Part shown: piece by piece, positions 1 to 9,035 of the stretch
Layout of the letters: every line of letters starts with the position of its first letter
Position numbering within the stretch: position 1 is the first letter of the stretch
Source of the DNA: Lachnospiraceae bacterium
GTDB taxonomy: Bacteria; Bacillota; Clostridia; Lachnospirales; Lachnospiraceae
Direction: 5' to 3'
Assembly: GCA_016288005.1 (NCBI GenBank)
Contig: JAEEXY010000032.1
Span: 1-33,387, forward strand
DNA: 33,387 nucleotides
Position numbers and translations under genes: made by a program
The notes under the pieces: generated by a model
Databases searched by the model: none
What the model saw: the letters and a program-made list of their open reading frames with translations, nothing else
Told to the model about the DNA's origin: nothing

Positions 1-2
1 TT

Positions 3-2468
3 CTGGCTTTAGTAGTATCCTGCTTCGCAGGCTGCAAAAAGAAGACAAACGATCTGCCGGACGACAGCACTGCAACAACAGCTACCCCTGTTCCGGATAA
101 CGGAAGTAAAGATGACAAGACTCCTGATGCAACACAGGCTCCCGATGCAACAGCAACACCCGAGCCCGTAGCTCCCAAGGAGTACACCTACCATGGTTAT
201 GCTACATCTCTTGCAGATAAGTGGAATCCCCACACTTGGGAGACCAATGCTGACAACGGAATGCGCAGCTACTTCTTAACCCCTTGGGTTGACACTACTG
301 TCAAGAACGCCGAAGAGGGTGAGTATCAGGTTATCTTCGAGGGTGCTACTTCGATCACCGACGTTACCAAGGATCATCAGGATGATCTGGTTAAGTACGG
401 TTCCACACTTCCTGAGGGCAAGACCGCTGCTGACATGACCGAGGGTTATGTATACGAGATCAAGCTTAATCCCGCTGTATGCTGGGAAGACGGCACCAAG
501 ATCGCAGCTGATGATTACATCTATTCGATGGAACAGCTTCTCAATCCCGACATGATGAATTATCGTGCCAACAACTACTGGGACGGCGATTACGCTGTAG
601 CAGGCGGACGTAAGTTCTACTACTCTAAGACTCCCGGCTACTATGTAGCATTCTCTACCGCTTATGATTCGATGCAGGCTGCAGTAGATGCAGGCGCATT
701 ATATATCGATTGCTGGAACTTCTGGGGCGCAGAAGGCTACAAGGATGCTGACGGCAACGAGGCTCCTCAGTACGTACTCGCTACAGATGAGACCGTTTAC
801 GACAATGCAGAAGGCAGCGATCCTTTCTCGGGCAGCTCCCTCTACAATGACTGGGGCGGATACCTCGATGCCAGCACAGCTCTTATCTGGCAGGAAAACG
901 AAGATATGGGCGCAGGCTTCGACGTTGTAGGTTTCTACAAGGTTGATGATTACACCCTTCGTTATGTAGGTCAGCAGAAGACCGATTACAACTACATGGT
1001 TATTGGCCAGCTCGACGGTTCATTCCTTGTATATAAGGATCTCTATGAGAAGCTTAAGGACACAACCGGTGAGCTTGTTACAACCGACTACGCTACCAGC
1101 AAAGAGACCACTATGTCTTACGGCGCATACAGACTTGAGTCCTTCCAGGAAGGCAAGCAGTATGTACTCGTTCGCAACGAGAAGTGGTTCGGCTGGCAGG
1201 ATGACGGCAACGGCGGTCTTATTTCCTACACTCCTTGTGAGGTTGACGGTGAAATCAGACAGCAGTACCAGACCACCAAGATCGTTGTTGACGTTATGAC
1301 AGATGATGCCGCTAAGCAGGCATTCTTAAAGGGTGAGCTTGACAGCTGGACTCCTTCGAGTGCAGAGCTTACAACTTACTCACTTTCCGATAAGATGTAC
1401 AAGCAGCCCGAGACATATACCATGCGTCTGTTCTTCAACACCAATCTTGACGCCCTTAAGGAGATGGATAACTCCAAGGGTAACCAGAACTCGGTTGTTA
1501 TGAGCAATGAGAACTTCCGTAAGGCATTCTCACTCTGCATCGACCGTTCCGAGTGGGTTGGTAAGACAGCAGGTTATATCCCCGCTTACTCAATGATCAA
1601 CGATCTGTACTACTATGATATCTACAACGATCCTTCTTCAAAGTACAGAGGATCCGATGCAGCTAAGCAGGCTATTTGTAACGTATACGGCGTAGAGTAC
1701 GGCGCAGGCAAGGCTTACGCAGATCTGGACGCTGCTTATGATTCGATCAACGGCTACAACCTTACAGAGGCTAAGAACCTGATGGCTCAGGCTTACAAGG
1801 AGCTGACAGATGCAGGCGTTTACGCAGGCGGCGACATCAAGATCCGTCTTGCTTGGAAGAAGGGCGCACTCGAGTCTGATGACGAGAGCCAGGTAACTCT
1901 TCTTCAGGACTACTTAAATGCAGCTGTTGAGGGTTCGGGCTTCGGCAAGGTTACCCTTGAGGCTGTCGGCAACATCACAAACCGTTACGCTGATGTTCCC
2001 GCAGGTGAGTTCGCTATCGGTTACGGCGCATGGGGCGGTGCTGCTCTGTATCCTTTCACCATGTTCCGCGTATACATGGATCCCGATTACACCGACCTTC
2101 ATGAGGGCGGATGCTGGAATCCCGCTAGTGAGACCCTTACCCTTAACGTTGACGGTGAGGATGTAACCATGACCTGGAAGGAATGGTCAGGCTGCATGGA
2201 GGGTGTTGGTAAGTTTGCTGACGCTCCTCAGACCACCAAGCTTCAGATCCTTGCTGACATCGAGGAAAACTTCATCAAGAAGTTCTACTGCATCCCTCTT
2301 GCAAGCTCGGCTATCTGTGAGATGATCTCGTACAAGACAAACAACTACACCGATGAGTACAACCTGTTCTACACATTCGGCGGACTTCGTCTTATGACTT
2401 ACAACTATGACGATACCGAGTGGGCAGAGTTCGTTGCTTCTCAGGGCGGCGTACTCAGCTACGAATAA
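3..2468 (+). CDS. Oligopeptide/dipeptide ABC transporter substrate-binding lipoprotein (SBP_bac_5 family), 5' end outside window
   Basis: This is the extracellular binding component of the peptide importer encoded just downstream. The reading frame is open from the first bases, so the start codon lies outside the window. The first visible residues, LALVVSCFAGCKKK, are the end of a lipoprotein signal peptide. Lipidation at the Cys of FAGC is most likely, though VVSC also fits a lipobox. A Thr/Pro/Ala/Asp-rich linker follows, up to about residue 60. The mature domain shows SBP_bac_5 features such as DDYIYSMEQLLNP near residue 175 and a mid-protein stretch resembling the family's FRKAFSLCIDR. 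About 820 residues are visible, well above the roughly 540 of classical OppA. Codon choice is strongly restricted, which suggests high expression. Family assignment is confident; peptide specificity is inferred from the neighbouring Opp genes. Confidence 0.9.
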   Translation: MALVVSCFAGCKKKTNDLPDDSTATTATPVPDNGSKDDKTPDATQAPDATATPEPVAPKEYTYHGYATSLADKWNPHTWETNADNGMRSYFLTPWVDTTVKNAEEGEYQVIFEGATSITDVTKDHQDDLVKYGSTLPEGKTAADMTEGYVYEIKLNPAVCWEDGTKIAADDYIYSMEQLLNPDMMNYRANNYWDGDYAVAGGRKFYYSKTPGYYVAFSTAYDSMQAAVDAGALYIDCWNFWGAEGYKDADGNEAPQYVLATDETVYDNAEGSDPFSGSSLYNDWGGYLDASTALIWQENEDMGAGFDVVGFYKVDDYTLRYVGQQKTDYNYMVIGQLDGSFLVYKDLYEKLKDTTGELVTTDYATSKETTMSYGAYRLESFQEGKQYVLVRNEKWFGWQDDGNGGLISYTPCEVDGEIRQQYQTTKIVVDVMTDDAAKQAFLKGELDSWTPSSAELTTYSLSDKMYKQPETYTMRLFFNTNLDALKEMDNSKGNQNSVVMSNENFRKAFSLCIDRSEWVGKTAGYIPAYSMINDLYYYDIYNDPSSKYRGSDAAKQAICNVYGVEYGAGKAYADLDAAYDSINGYNLTEAKNLMAQAYKELTDAGVYAGGDIKIRLAWKKGALESDDESQVTLLQDYLNAAVEGSGFGKVTLEAVGNITNRYADVPAGEFAIGYGAWGGAALYPFTMFRVYMDPDYTDLHEGGCWNPASETLTLNVDGEDVTMTWKEWSGCMEGVGKFADAPQTTKLQILADIEENFIKKFYCIPLASSAICEMISYKTNNYTDEYNLFYTFGGLRLMTYNYDDTEWAEFVASQGGVLSYE

Positions 2469-2490
2469 TTAATGAGTAATTTCCATTTGC

Positions 2491-2547
2491 ATTAGACGAT
2501 GCGCATGGAGGGGCATATGTTATGCCCCTCCACTTGCGCTGTCTAAT
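2491..2547 (+). promoter_or_regulatory. Long stem-loop after the binding-protein gene
   Basis: Three helices stack: 2491-2497 pairs with 2541-2547, 2501-2505 with 2535-2539, and an 11-bp arm TGGAGGGGCAT (2506-2516) pairs perfectly with 2522-2532 around a 5-base loop. No T-run follows, so this is probably not a simple terminator. Such hairpins between a binding-protein gene and its permease genes typically protect the upstream mRNA or attenuate read-through, which would give excess binding protein. That role is inferred. Confidence 0.75.
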
Positions 2548-2563
2548 GGGTGGATTTTCAACT

Positions 2564-2612
2564 GCTTTTTTGCGGATGCCGGAGGGAGAGTTTCCGCGGC
2601 ACCCGCAAAAGC
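2564..2612 (+). promoter_or_regulatory. Second stem-loop upstream of the OppB gene
   Basis: GCTTTTTTGCGG (2564-2575) pairs with CCGCAAAAGC (2603-2612), with two bases bulged, and TGCCG (2577-2581) pairs with CGGCA (2597-2601). It lies 42 bases before the OppB start and directly follows the hairpin at 2491-2547. It may contribute to differential expression between the binding protein and the permeases. Confidence 0.6.
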
Positions 2613-2653
2613 GCAGCTATGTTGCTTTTAAACTAGGACGGAGGTTTTTTCCT

Positions 2654-3619
2654 ATGCGAATGTTAAAATACGTTATAAAACGTATTGCACTGATGTTTTT
2701 TACTTTATTCGTCATTACGACGATATGTTTTGTCCTGATCAGGATGCTGCCCAGAGAACTCCCTCTCGAGAAGAATTTGAGAGCGGTCGTTCTTGCGCGT
2801 TTTGAAGCGCTGGGATATGGCAAACCGCTGCTTATACAGTACGGTATCTACTGGAAAAATATCCTTACCCAGTGGGATTTCGGAACCAGCTGGTATATTA
2901 AATACAATATGCCTGTATGGGATCTTATGACCAGCCGACTGCTTCCCACGGTACTGATCAATGTTTACTCGCTGCTTTTTTCAGTACCCGTAGGTATTGC
3001 GCTCGGCGTATATGCAGCGATCAAGAAGAACAAGTGGCAGGATACTGTGATAAGTACTCTGGTCATACTGTTTATCTCGGTGCCGAGTTATGTATATGCG
3101 TTCCTCGTACAGTACATACTCTACTTTAAGCTGGGCTGGCTGCCCCTGCAGCTGTATGCGTTGGCTGATACCGGTAATACTTACTTCTCATGGAAGATGT
3201 TCCATTCGATGATCGCGCCTATTCTGGCTATGAGCTTCGGTGAGATCGCGTCACTTTGTCGTTCGACCAGAGCGGAGCTGACTGAGTCACTGACCTCCGA
3301 CTACATGCTGCTCGCACGTACCAAGGGACTGACCAGGGCACAGGCCACCTCGCGTCATGCGCTGAAGAATGCGATGGTTCCCATCTTGCCCGGTATCATC
3401 GGAAGTTTCCTGGCTATCATGGGCGGATCGATGATTATTGAGCAGATATTCTCCGTTCCCGGTGTAGGACAGCTCTATATGCGCGCGCTCAATACACTTG
3501 ATTACGATGTGCTGATGCTTGACAGCGTATTCTATACATTCCTTGGATTGGGATCCGGAATCTTAGTTGACCTGAGTTTTGGATTTATTGATCCCAGGAT
3601 CAGAATGGGGGAGAGATAA
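2654..3619 (+). CDS. oppB: Peptide ABC transporter permease, OppB/DppB type
   Basis: One of the two membrane subunits of the peptide importer (321 residues, the usual length). It begins with the classic N-terminal helix MLKYVIKRIALMFFTLFVITT and has about six hydrophobic segments. The cytoplasmic EAA-like loop, YMLLARTKGLTRAQATSRHA, contacts the ATPases. The ATG at 2654 is chosen because GGACGGAGG ends 9 bases before it and the N-terminal helix starts there. The frame stays open upstream to 2522, but that part overlaps the hairpins and is not protein-like. The OppC gene starts two bases after its stop. The exact substrate is unknown, so the oppB symbol marks subunit type only. Confidence 0.92.
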   Translation: MRMLKYVIKRIALMFFTLFVITTICFVLIRMLPRELPLEKNLRAVVLARFEALGYGKPLLIQYGIYWKNILTQWDFGTSWYIKYNMPVWDLMTSRLLPTVLINVYSLLFSVPVGIALGVYAAIKKNKWQDTVISTLVILFISVPSYVYAFLVQYILYFKLGWLPLQLYALADTGNTYFSWKMFHSMIAPILAMSFGEIASLCRSTRAELTESLTSDYMLLARTKGLTRAQATSRHALKNAMVPILPGIIGSFLAIMGGSMIIEQIFSVPGVGQLYMRALNTLDYDVLMLDSVFYTFLGLGSGILVDLSFGFIDPRIRMGER

Positions 3620-3620
3620 G

Positions 3621-5207
3621 ATGAGTAACGAACAGAATAAATTGATCAATATCGATCCCGAGAAGTTCCGCTTTGTCAACGAAAACGAGAAGCTGCACGA
3701 TAAGATGTTTGAGGATAAGCCTATCGGCTTCTTAAAGGATGCATGGATCCGCTTCAGAAAGAGCCGTGCATCGGTTGTTGCGGCAATTATAATCATTATC
3801 ATTTTCCTGTTTTCATTTATCGCACCTCTGTGTGTGAGGGGCTATGACCAGAAGTTCATGGTCGTAAACTATGCGAAGAACGCACCCAGGATCACACTGC
3901 TGCGCGATCTCGGATTTAAGACAGGTTACACCAGCCGCTCATTCTCTTCGCGAAGTCTGATGAAAGCTCTGGCGGTAGGAGTAGGAGCTGAGGACTACAG
4001 AAACGAAGAGGTAAGCTTCGCTCAGGCTATGGACAGCGAGTACATGCCCATCCTGGAGGTTACCAGCGCGGTCAAAACTATCGGAGCCGATAAGCAGGAA
4101 ACTACCACATATACCGCGGATATAGAGACATATCTGGAGGTAGGTTTCCAGTATAGGAGCATAGAGCAGAAGGAACTCCAAAATATCCTTGACTGGGAAA
4201 AGGAGACCGGAAAGCATATCCTTTATCCTCTGGTGCAGAATAACGAATACTGCATGGATACCACAGATGCGAACTGCTGGTATAAGACAGACGCAAAGGG
4301 TACTCCTCTGAAGATGAACGAAAAGGGTACTAAGTATGTTAAGGTTAAAGAGTTCAGCAAGGACATGGTGCTTGAGGATAACTACAAGCGTGACGCTGAC
4401 GGAAACCCGATCTACTACGAGTATACCGGCGGCGGAGACGTAGATACCGCACAGTACAAGATCCGTGTTCTCTACATCAACTATTACGAGTACCTCTTCG
4501 GCCATGAGCCCAATTATATCATGGGAACAGATGCACAGGGACGTGACCTGATGCTCCGCCTGGCGGGTGGTATTCGCCTGAGTTTCTTTATTGCGATTTT
4601 TGTATCCGTAGTAAACTTCGTACTCGGTGCTTTGTACGGAGCAGTAGAAGGATATTACGGAGGGTGGATAGACCTTATACTTGAGCGCATCGCGGAAATT
4701 CTTTGGGATGTGCCGTTTATCGTTGTAGCAACCCTTTTCCAGATACACTTGGCACAAAAGGTAGGACCTATCGTATCCCTGTTGTTCGCATATATATCGA
4801 CAGGATGGATCGGAACCGCATCACTGGTACGTCATCAGTTCTATAGATTTAAGAATCAGGAATATGTAATGGCGGCCAGAACACTTGGCGCGAAGGACAG
4901 ACGAATCATCTGGAAGCACATATTCCCGAACTCGCTCGGTACGATCGTCACAGCAAGCGCGATGGTCATCCCTGCAACCATGAAGTCTGAGAGTATGCTG
5001 AGCTACCTCGGTATCGTAAAGCTTGGATCTGCTAACCAGACCAGCCTCGGTACGCTGCTCTCGGATGCATCGGCTATCTGGATGAATTATCCTCACCTGA
5101 TGTTCTTCCCTGCAGCTACACTTTCACTTTTGATGATATGCTTCAACCTGTTCGGCAACGGACTGAGAGACGCGTTTAACCCTGCACTGCGCGGTGCAGA
5201 TGAATAA
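3621..5207 (+). CDS. oppC: Peptide ABC transporter permease, OppC/DppC type, with long extracytoplasmic insertion
   Basis: Second membrane subunit of the importer. A conserved cytoplasmic N-terminus (GFLKDAWIRFRKSRASV) leads into the first helix at about residues 53-72. The canonical MGTDAQGRDL motif, normally soon after that helix, only appears at residues 301-310. About 220 residues are therefore inserted between them, probably outside the membrane. The transmembrane domain follows, with the EAA loop (EYVMAARTLGAKDRR) at about residues 414-428. The protein has 528 residues against about 300 for typical OppC. The ATG at 3621 is preceded by GGGGGAGAG and is one base after the oppB stop. Similarly long OppC proteins are, as far as I recall, found in Lachnospiraceae. 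Confidence 0.92.
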   Translation: MSNEQNKLINIDPEKFRFVNENEKLHDKMFEDKPIGFLKDAWIRFRKSRASVVAAIIIIIIFLFSFIAPLCVRGYDQKFMVVNYAKNAPRITLLRDLGFKTGYTSRSFSSRSLMKALAVGVGAEDYRNEEVSFAQAMDSEYMPILEVTSAVKTIGADKQETTTYTADIETYLEVGFQYRSIEQKELQNILDWEKETGKHILYPLVQNNEYCMDTTDANCWYKTDAKGTPLKMNEKGTKYVKVKEFSKDMVLEDNYKRDADGNPIYYEYTGGGDVDTAQYKIRVLYINYYEYLFGHEPNYIMGTDAQGRDLMLRLAGGIRLSFFIAIFVSVVNFVLGALYGAVEGYYGGWIDLILERIAEILWDVPFIVVATLFQIHLAQKVGPIVSLLFAYISTGWIGTASLVRHQFYRFKNQEYVMAARTLGAKDRRIIWKHIFPNSLGTIVTASAMVIPATMKSESMLSYLGIVKLGSANQTSLGTLLSDASAIWMNYPHLMFFPAATLSLLMICFNLFGNGLRDAFNPALRGADE

Positions 5208-5224
5208 TGTCTGGAGATTAAGAA

Positions 5225-7396
5225 ATGGATAAAATATTAGAAGTTAAAAACTTAAAAGTTTCTTTCCGGACCAATTCGGGAATTGTACGCGCGGTGCGTG
5301 ACATTTCCTTTGATCTGGAGAGAGGAAAGACACTCGCGATCGTAGGCGAGTCAGGTTCCGGTAAGTCTGTAACCAGTAAGGCTATACTCGGTATCCTGGC
5401 CGGCAACTCGATCGTTGAGGGCGGCGAGATCTTTTATGACGGCATGGATCTGTTAAAGATCTCAGAAGAAGATATGCATAAGGTCAGAGGAGACAAGATT
5501 TCCATGATCTTCCAGGATCCTCTGTCATCATTGAACCCCATCGTTCGTATCGGACGACAGATCACAGAGGCTACTCTGCTTAAAAACAAGGCTAACCGTA
5601 AGGCGGCGCGTAAGCAGTTCAACGAAACTCTCGCATTGCTCCGCGAGGCTATGATTGAATCACGCGCCACCGATGCCGAAAAAGCAAAGGAGATGTGCTC
5701 TACATTCGATCAGTTCTGCATCAATGCGAACAAGCTCGAGCATGAGTACAATCTCGATTTCGAGAACTGCGGAGATACGCTCGCCGAGCTTAAGGATCTG
5801 CTGTTTATGGCTGAAAAGAACCAGAAGCAGAACGTTAAGCATCTGGTAAAGGATATCCTCAAAAAGACCGGGAAGCTAAAGAGTGAGTTCTTCGTACGCG
5901 AGTACAAGGAGCGCCTTACTGAGGCAGATAAAAAGGTCAGTGATATGCTGGCGCTCTATAAGCCTGCAGCGGATGATTATAATCTCGACCCTTCGCTTGA
6001 GGGAGCGTTAAAGGATCTCGAACAGATCCTTTCGGAGATGTCGGAGCAGACCAGGCCCAATTTCTTCCGTATCGGATACTATGCGTTAAAGAATCCTTCG
6101 GAGAATATCTACGATATGCCTGTAGAGAAGCTTAATGAAAAGTCACTCAAATTCCTGAACGATAATTTCATGCTCGAGTTCCTGGACTACAGTGAGAAGG
6201 CTCTTAAGTATAACGCCGATAAGTATCTCGCAAAGAAAAAGCAGGCAGTCGGCATTCTGCGCAGCGAGCTGTCATACTTTAACGGAAGTATTGAACAGAA
6301 AGAGAGTGAAAGACGCGCCAAGGTTATGATCAAGGCAGTCGGTGACGCTATCGATCCTCTGGAGATCCGCAAGGACAACAGGGCATATACTTTCCACACC
6401 AGTATCGGAGACGCTATAGAGAAGTTTTTCCGCTTTGAGAAGGAAAACCCCAAGGAGCAGAAGCGCTTTGACAAGCAGAACGCAAAGCGTGAGAAACTGA
6501 TTGCCAGAGGCAAGAAAATTGACTGGAAGGTAGTTCCCGCGAATATCGTTGATCTGGACCTCCTTAAGCAGAATATCTGCAGTGTTATCAGCGGTCTGGC
6601 AGATGATTTCGACGGCGCCGAAGAAAACATAAGGAATACGGACTTCAAGGAGAGAAGGATAGAGCTCGTTGATTTCTTCAAGGACCGCGCATCTAAGGTA
6701 GTATACAAGATCACGCGTGCCATGGCGAAGGAGAACGCTATCAAGCTCATGGACGAGGTTGGTATCTCCGAGCCCCGTATGAGATACAATCAGTATCCGT
6801 TCGAGTTCTCCGGCGGTATGAGACAGCGTATCGTTATCGCGATCGCGCTTACCGCGGATCCCGAGATCCTGATCTGCGACGAGCCCACTACGGCGCTCGA
6901 TGTTACGATCCAGGCTCAGATCCTCGAGCTGATCAACGAACTGAAGGCAAAGAGAAATCTGTCGATCATATTCATTACGCACGATCTTGGCGTTGTTGCG
7001 AACATGGCGGATGATATCGCGGTTATGTACGCAGGAAAGATCGTAGAGCAGGGTACCGCGAGCGATATCTTCTATGATCCGAGACACCCTTACACATGGG
7101 CGCTGCTTTCGTCCATGCCCGATCTGGATACAAAGGAGAAACTCGAGTCCATACCCGGTACTCCTCCCAACATGATCTATCCTCCTGTAGGAGATGCATT
7201 TGCAGAGCGCAATAAATACGCTATGCAGATCGACTTTGAGCAGCAGCCTCCGATGTTCGAGATTTCCGAGACACATAAGGCTGCCACATGGCTCCTCCAT
7301 CCGAATGCACCGAAGCTGGAGACTCCGGCCGTCATTCGCGAGCGTATCGCCCGCATGAAGGCAAAGAATAACAACGGAGGTGAAGCAAATGTCTGA
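5225..7396 (+). CDS. oppD: Peptide ABC transporter ATPase, OppD type, with about 370-residue insertion in the helical domain
   Basis: Nucleotide-binding subunit. Walker A is GESGSGKS (41-48), the Q-loop is FQDPLSSLNP (Q97), the signature is FSGGMRQR (S529), Walker B is ILICDEPTTALD (D552-E553) and the switch His is ITHDLG (H586). All catalytic motifs are intact. Q-loop to signature spans about 430 residues instead of the usual 60 or so, so roughly 370 residues, highly charged and predicted mainly helical, are inserted into the alpha-helical subdomain. The C-terminal Opp tail is present (RHPYTWALLSSMP, then PVGDAFAERNKYAM), but the Cys cluster common at this site is absent. Length is 723 residues against about 340 in typical OppD. 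The last eight bases overlap the OppF gene. Confidence 0.93.
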   Translation: MDKILEVKNLKVSFRTNSGIVRAVRDISFDLERGKTLAIVGESGSGKSVTSKAILGILAGNSIVEGGEIFYDGMDLLKISEEDMHKVRGDKISMIFQDPLSSLNPIVRIGRQITEATLLKNKANRKAARKQFNETLALLREAMIESRATDAEKAKEMCSTFDQFCINANKLEHEYNLDFENCGDTLAELKDLLFMAEKNQKQNVKHLVKDILKKTGKLKSEFFVREYKERLTEADKKVSDMLALYKPAADDYNLDPSLEGALKDLEQILSEMSEQTRPNFFRIGYYALKNPSENIYDMPVEKLNEKSLKFLNDNFMLEFLDYSEKALKYNADKYLAKKKQAVGILRSELSYFNGSIEQKESERRAKVMIKAVGDAIDPLEIRKDNRAYTFHTSIGDAIEKFFRFEKENPKEQKRFDKQNAKREKLIARGKKIDWKVVPANIVDLDLLKQNICSVISGLADDFDGAEENIRNTDFKERRIELVDFFKDRASKVVYKITRAMAKENAIKLMDEVGISEPRMRYNQYPFEFSGGMRQRIVIAIALTADPEILICDEPTTALDVTIQAQILELINELKAKRNLSIIFITHDLGVVANMADDIAVMYAGKIVEQGTASDIFYDPRHPYTWALLSSMPDLDTKEKLESIPGTPPNMIYPPVGDAFAERNKYAMQIDFEQQPPMFEISETHKAATWLLHPNAPKLETPAVIRERIARMKAKNNNGGEANV

Positions 7397-8441
7397 GATC
7401 AAAAAAGGCGAAGAGCTGCTTCGCGTTGAAAATCTTTGCCAGTATTTCGGCAGGGTAAAGGCTGTTGATGATGTAAGTTTCTCGGTATACAAGGGCGAGG
7501 TTTTCGGACTTGTAGGAGAGTCGGGCTGCGGAAAAACAACCACAGGTCGTTCGATCATCAAGATATATGATATTACTTCCGGAAATGTATATCTGGAAGG
7601 TAAGCGTGTAGCTGCAGGCACCATGTCGTACAGACAGGCGATCCGCGAAGCCCGCAAAAAGATGAGCACCGCATCCGCTCAGGAAAAAGAGCAGCTTAAA
7701 CAGGAAATAGCTAAGAATAAAGAGGAAATCAAGAAGGCTATTGCCGTTCAGAAAAAGGAAAAGGTAGTCGACAAGATCCAGATGATCTTCCAGGATCCCA
7801 TCGCATCGCTCGATCCCCGTATGACAGTACAGGAAATCATCGGTGAGGGTCTGATCATCCGCGGTGAGAAGAATAAGCATGTCATCCAGGAGAGGGTCTA
7901 TGAGGCCCTCGAAAAGGTAGGTCTGGTGCGTGAGCATGCGGGACGTTATCCCCACGAGTTTTCCGGCGGACAGAGACAGCGTATAGGTATCGCAAGATCC
8001 GTAGTTATGCATCCCGAGATGATCATTGCCGACGAGCCCGTATCGGCACTGGATGTTTCGATCCAGGCGCAGGTAATCAACCTCTTAAATGACCTCAGGA
8101 ATGAGTACGGCATCACTATCATGTTCATCGCGCATGACCTGTCCGTAGTTAAGTATTTCTCGGACCGCATCGGCGTTATGTACTATGGCAAGATGGTAGA
8201 GCTGGCCACATCGGATGAGCTGTTTGCGCATCCCCTGCATCCTTATACCAGATCACTGCTTTCGGCTATCCCGCTTCCCGATCCCGATTCGGAGAAGAAG
8301 AGAAAGCGTATCGTATACAATAAGCTGAAAGATCACGATTACAGCAAACAGGGTCCCACCATGCGCGAGATCGTGCCCGGACACTTTGTATACTGCAACG
8401 ACGAAGAAGCCGAGAGATACAAGAAAGAGTGCCAGGCATAA
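7389..8441 (+). CDS. oppF: Peptide ABC transporter ATPase, OppF type
   Basis: Second nucleotide-binding subunit (350 residues). Walker A is GESGCGKT (43-50), the Q-loop is FQDPIASLDPRM (Q135), the signature is FSGGQRQR (S192), and Walker B IIADEPVSALD follows. About 45 residues, rich in Lys and Glu and probably coiled coil, are inserted at about 81-127 between the first beta sheet and the Q-loop. The ATG at 7389 is chosen because GGAGG lies 8 bases upstream; an in-frame GTG at 7380 is too close to that site. It overlaps the oppD stop by eight bases, indicating translational coupling. The Opp C-terminal tail is short and carries no Cys cluster beyond isolated Cys residues. Confidence 0.93.
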   Translation: MSEIKKGEELLRVENLCQYFGRVKAVDDVSFSVYKGEVFGLVGESGCGKTTTGRSIIKIYDITSGNVYLEGKRVAAGTMSYRQAIREARKKMSTASAQEKEQLKQEIAKNKEEIKKAIAVQKKEKVVDKIQMIFQDPIASLDPRMTVQEIIGEGLIIRGEKNKHVIQERVYEALEKVGLVREHAGRYPHEFSGGQRQRIGIARSVVMHPEMIIADEPVSALDVSIQAQVINLLNDLRNEYGITIMFIAHDLSVVKYFSDRIGVMYYGKMVELATSDELFAHPLHPYTRSLLSAIPLPDPDSEKKRKRIVYNKLKDHDYSKQGPTMREIVPGHFVYCNDEEAERYKKECQA

Positions 8442-8447
8442 TACTTT

Positions 8448-8858
8448 ATGAGTAAGGACCAAAAAACAAGAGTTATTAAATACGTCACCTCCTTCCTGCT
8501 GGGAGGAGGTCTCGCTTATCTTTATCTCGCTTTGAGAGATTTTCCGTCAGAAGATGCGGTTGAAAACTACAGGATGCTCGCTGACGCGACCACGGTTCCC
8601 GGTATACTGTTTATAATGAGCGGAGCCCTGGTATGGGCGTCTTCCCTCGGAGCGCTCGATGGGGTATCCTTTGCGCTCGGAAAAGTATTCAGATCGCTGA
8701 TCCCGGGCGCGCGTCTCCGTGAGGACGAAAAATATGCCGATTTTGTCGAAAGAAGGCGGGAGAAGGCAAAGAAGTCTTCGGGCTACGGATTCCTGTTCAT
8801 CACGGGAGCTGTTTTCATGGTAGTATCACTGTTTTTCGTTCTGATGTTTTACCGCTAG
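8448..8858 (+). CDS. Small membrane protein, possibly DUF3899
   Basis: A 136-residue protein with three likely membrane segments (about residues 11-29, 50-68 and 111-133). A basic, charged loop between the second and third contains REDEKYADFVERRREKAKK. The layout and the pattern of a hydrophobic segment, a Gly-rich turn (LDGVSFALGKVFRSL), a charged loop and a final hydrophobic helix recall DUF3899 proteins of Firmicutes, but I assign that from memory only. It starts six bases after the oppF stop without a clear ribosome site, so it is probably translated by coupling as the last gene of the transporter operon. No function can be stated. Confidence 0.65.
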   Translation: MSKDQKTRVIKYVTSFLLGGGLAYLYLALRDFPSEDAVENYRMLADATTVPGILFIMSGALVWASSLGALDGVSFALGKVFRSLIPGARLREDEKYADFVERRREKAKKSSGYGFLFITGAVFMVVSLFFVLMFYR

Positions 8859-8877
8859 GATCAATATGGTTATTTTT

Positions 8878-8908
8878 GCGCGCCGGACATGGTCCCGACG
8901 CGCTTTTT
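8878..8908 (+). terminator. Rho-independent terminator of the opp operon
   Basis: An imperfect GC-rich stem has outer arms GCGCG (8878-8882) and CGCGC (8899-8903), with a GGAC/GTCC core around an ATG loop. It is followed directly by TTTTT (8904-8908), 20 bases after the last stop codon. Confidence 0.75.
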
Positions 8909-8935
8909 GACATTTCAGGGGCGAAAATGTATAAT
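8907..8935 (+). promoter_or_regulatory. Consensus sigma-A promoter
   Basis: A perfect -35 TTGACA (8907-8912), a 17-base spacer and a perfect -10 TATAAT (8930-8935). The -35 shares two bases with the T-run of the preceding terminator. It would drive the lipoprotein gene starting at 9036, leaving an untranslated leader of about 95 bases. Confidence 0.85.
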
Positions 8936-9035
8936 TCGGGGATTCTCTGTTGAATTGAGCGTATAAGATGATATGCTACAAACTAAGAGAAGCATTTATG
9001 TTCGTTTGGCTTGGGCAGGAAGGTTTTGCGGGTTA

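Noticed and set aside
2522..2653. N-terminal extension of OppB
   Set aside because: It runs through the hairpin region; the canonical N-terminal helix and ribosome site support the start at 2654.
3939..4757. Minus-strand open frame of 272 codons opposite oppC
   Set aside because: It lies wholly within a recognised permease gene and its translation is not protein-like.
6272..7669. Long minus-strand open frame (465 codons) opposite oppD/oppF
   Set aside because: It is a shadow of conserved ATPase coding sequence, with no ribosome site or family resemblance.
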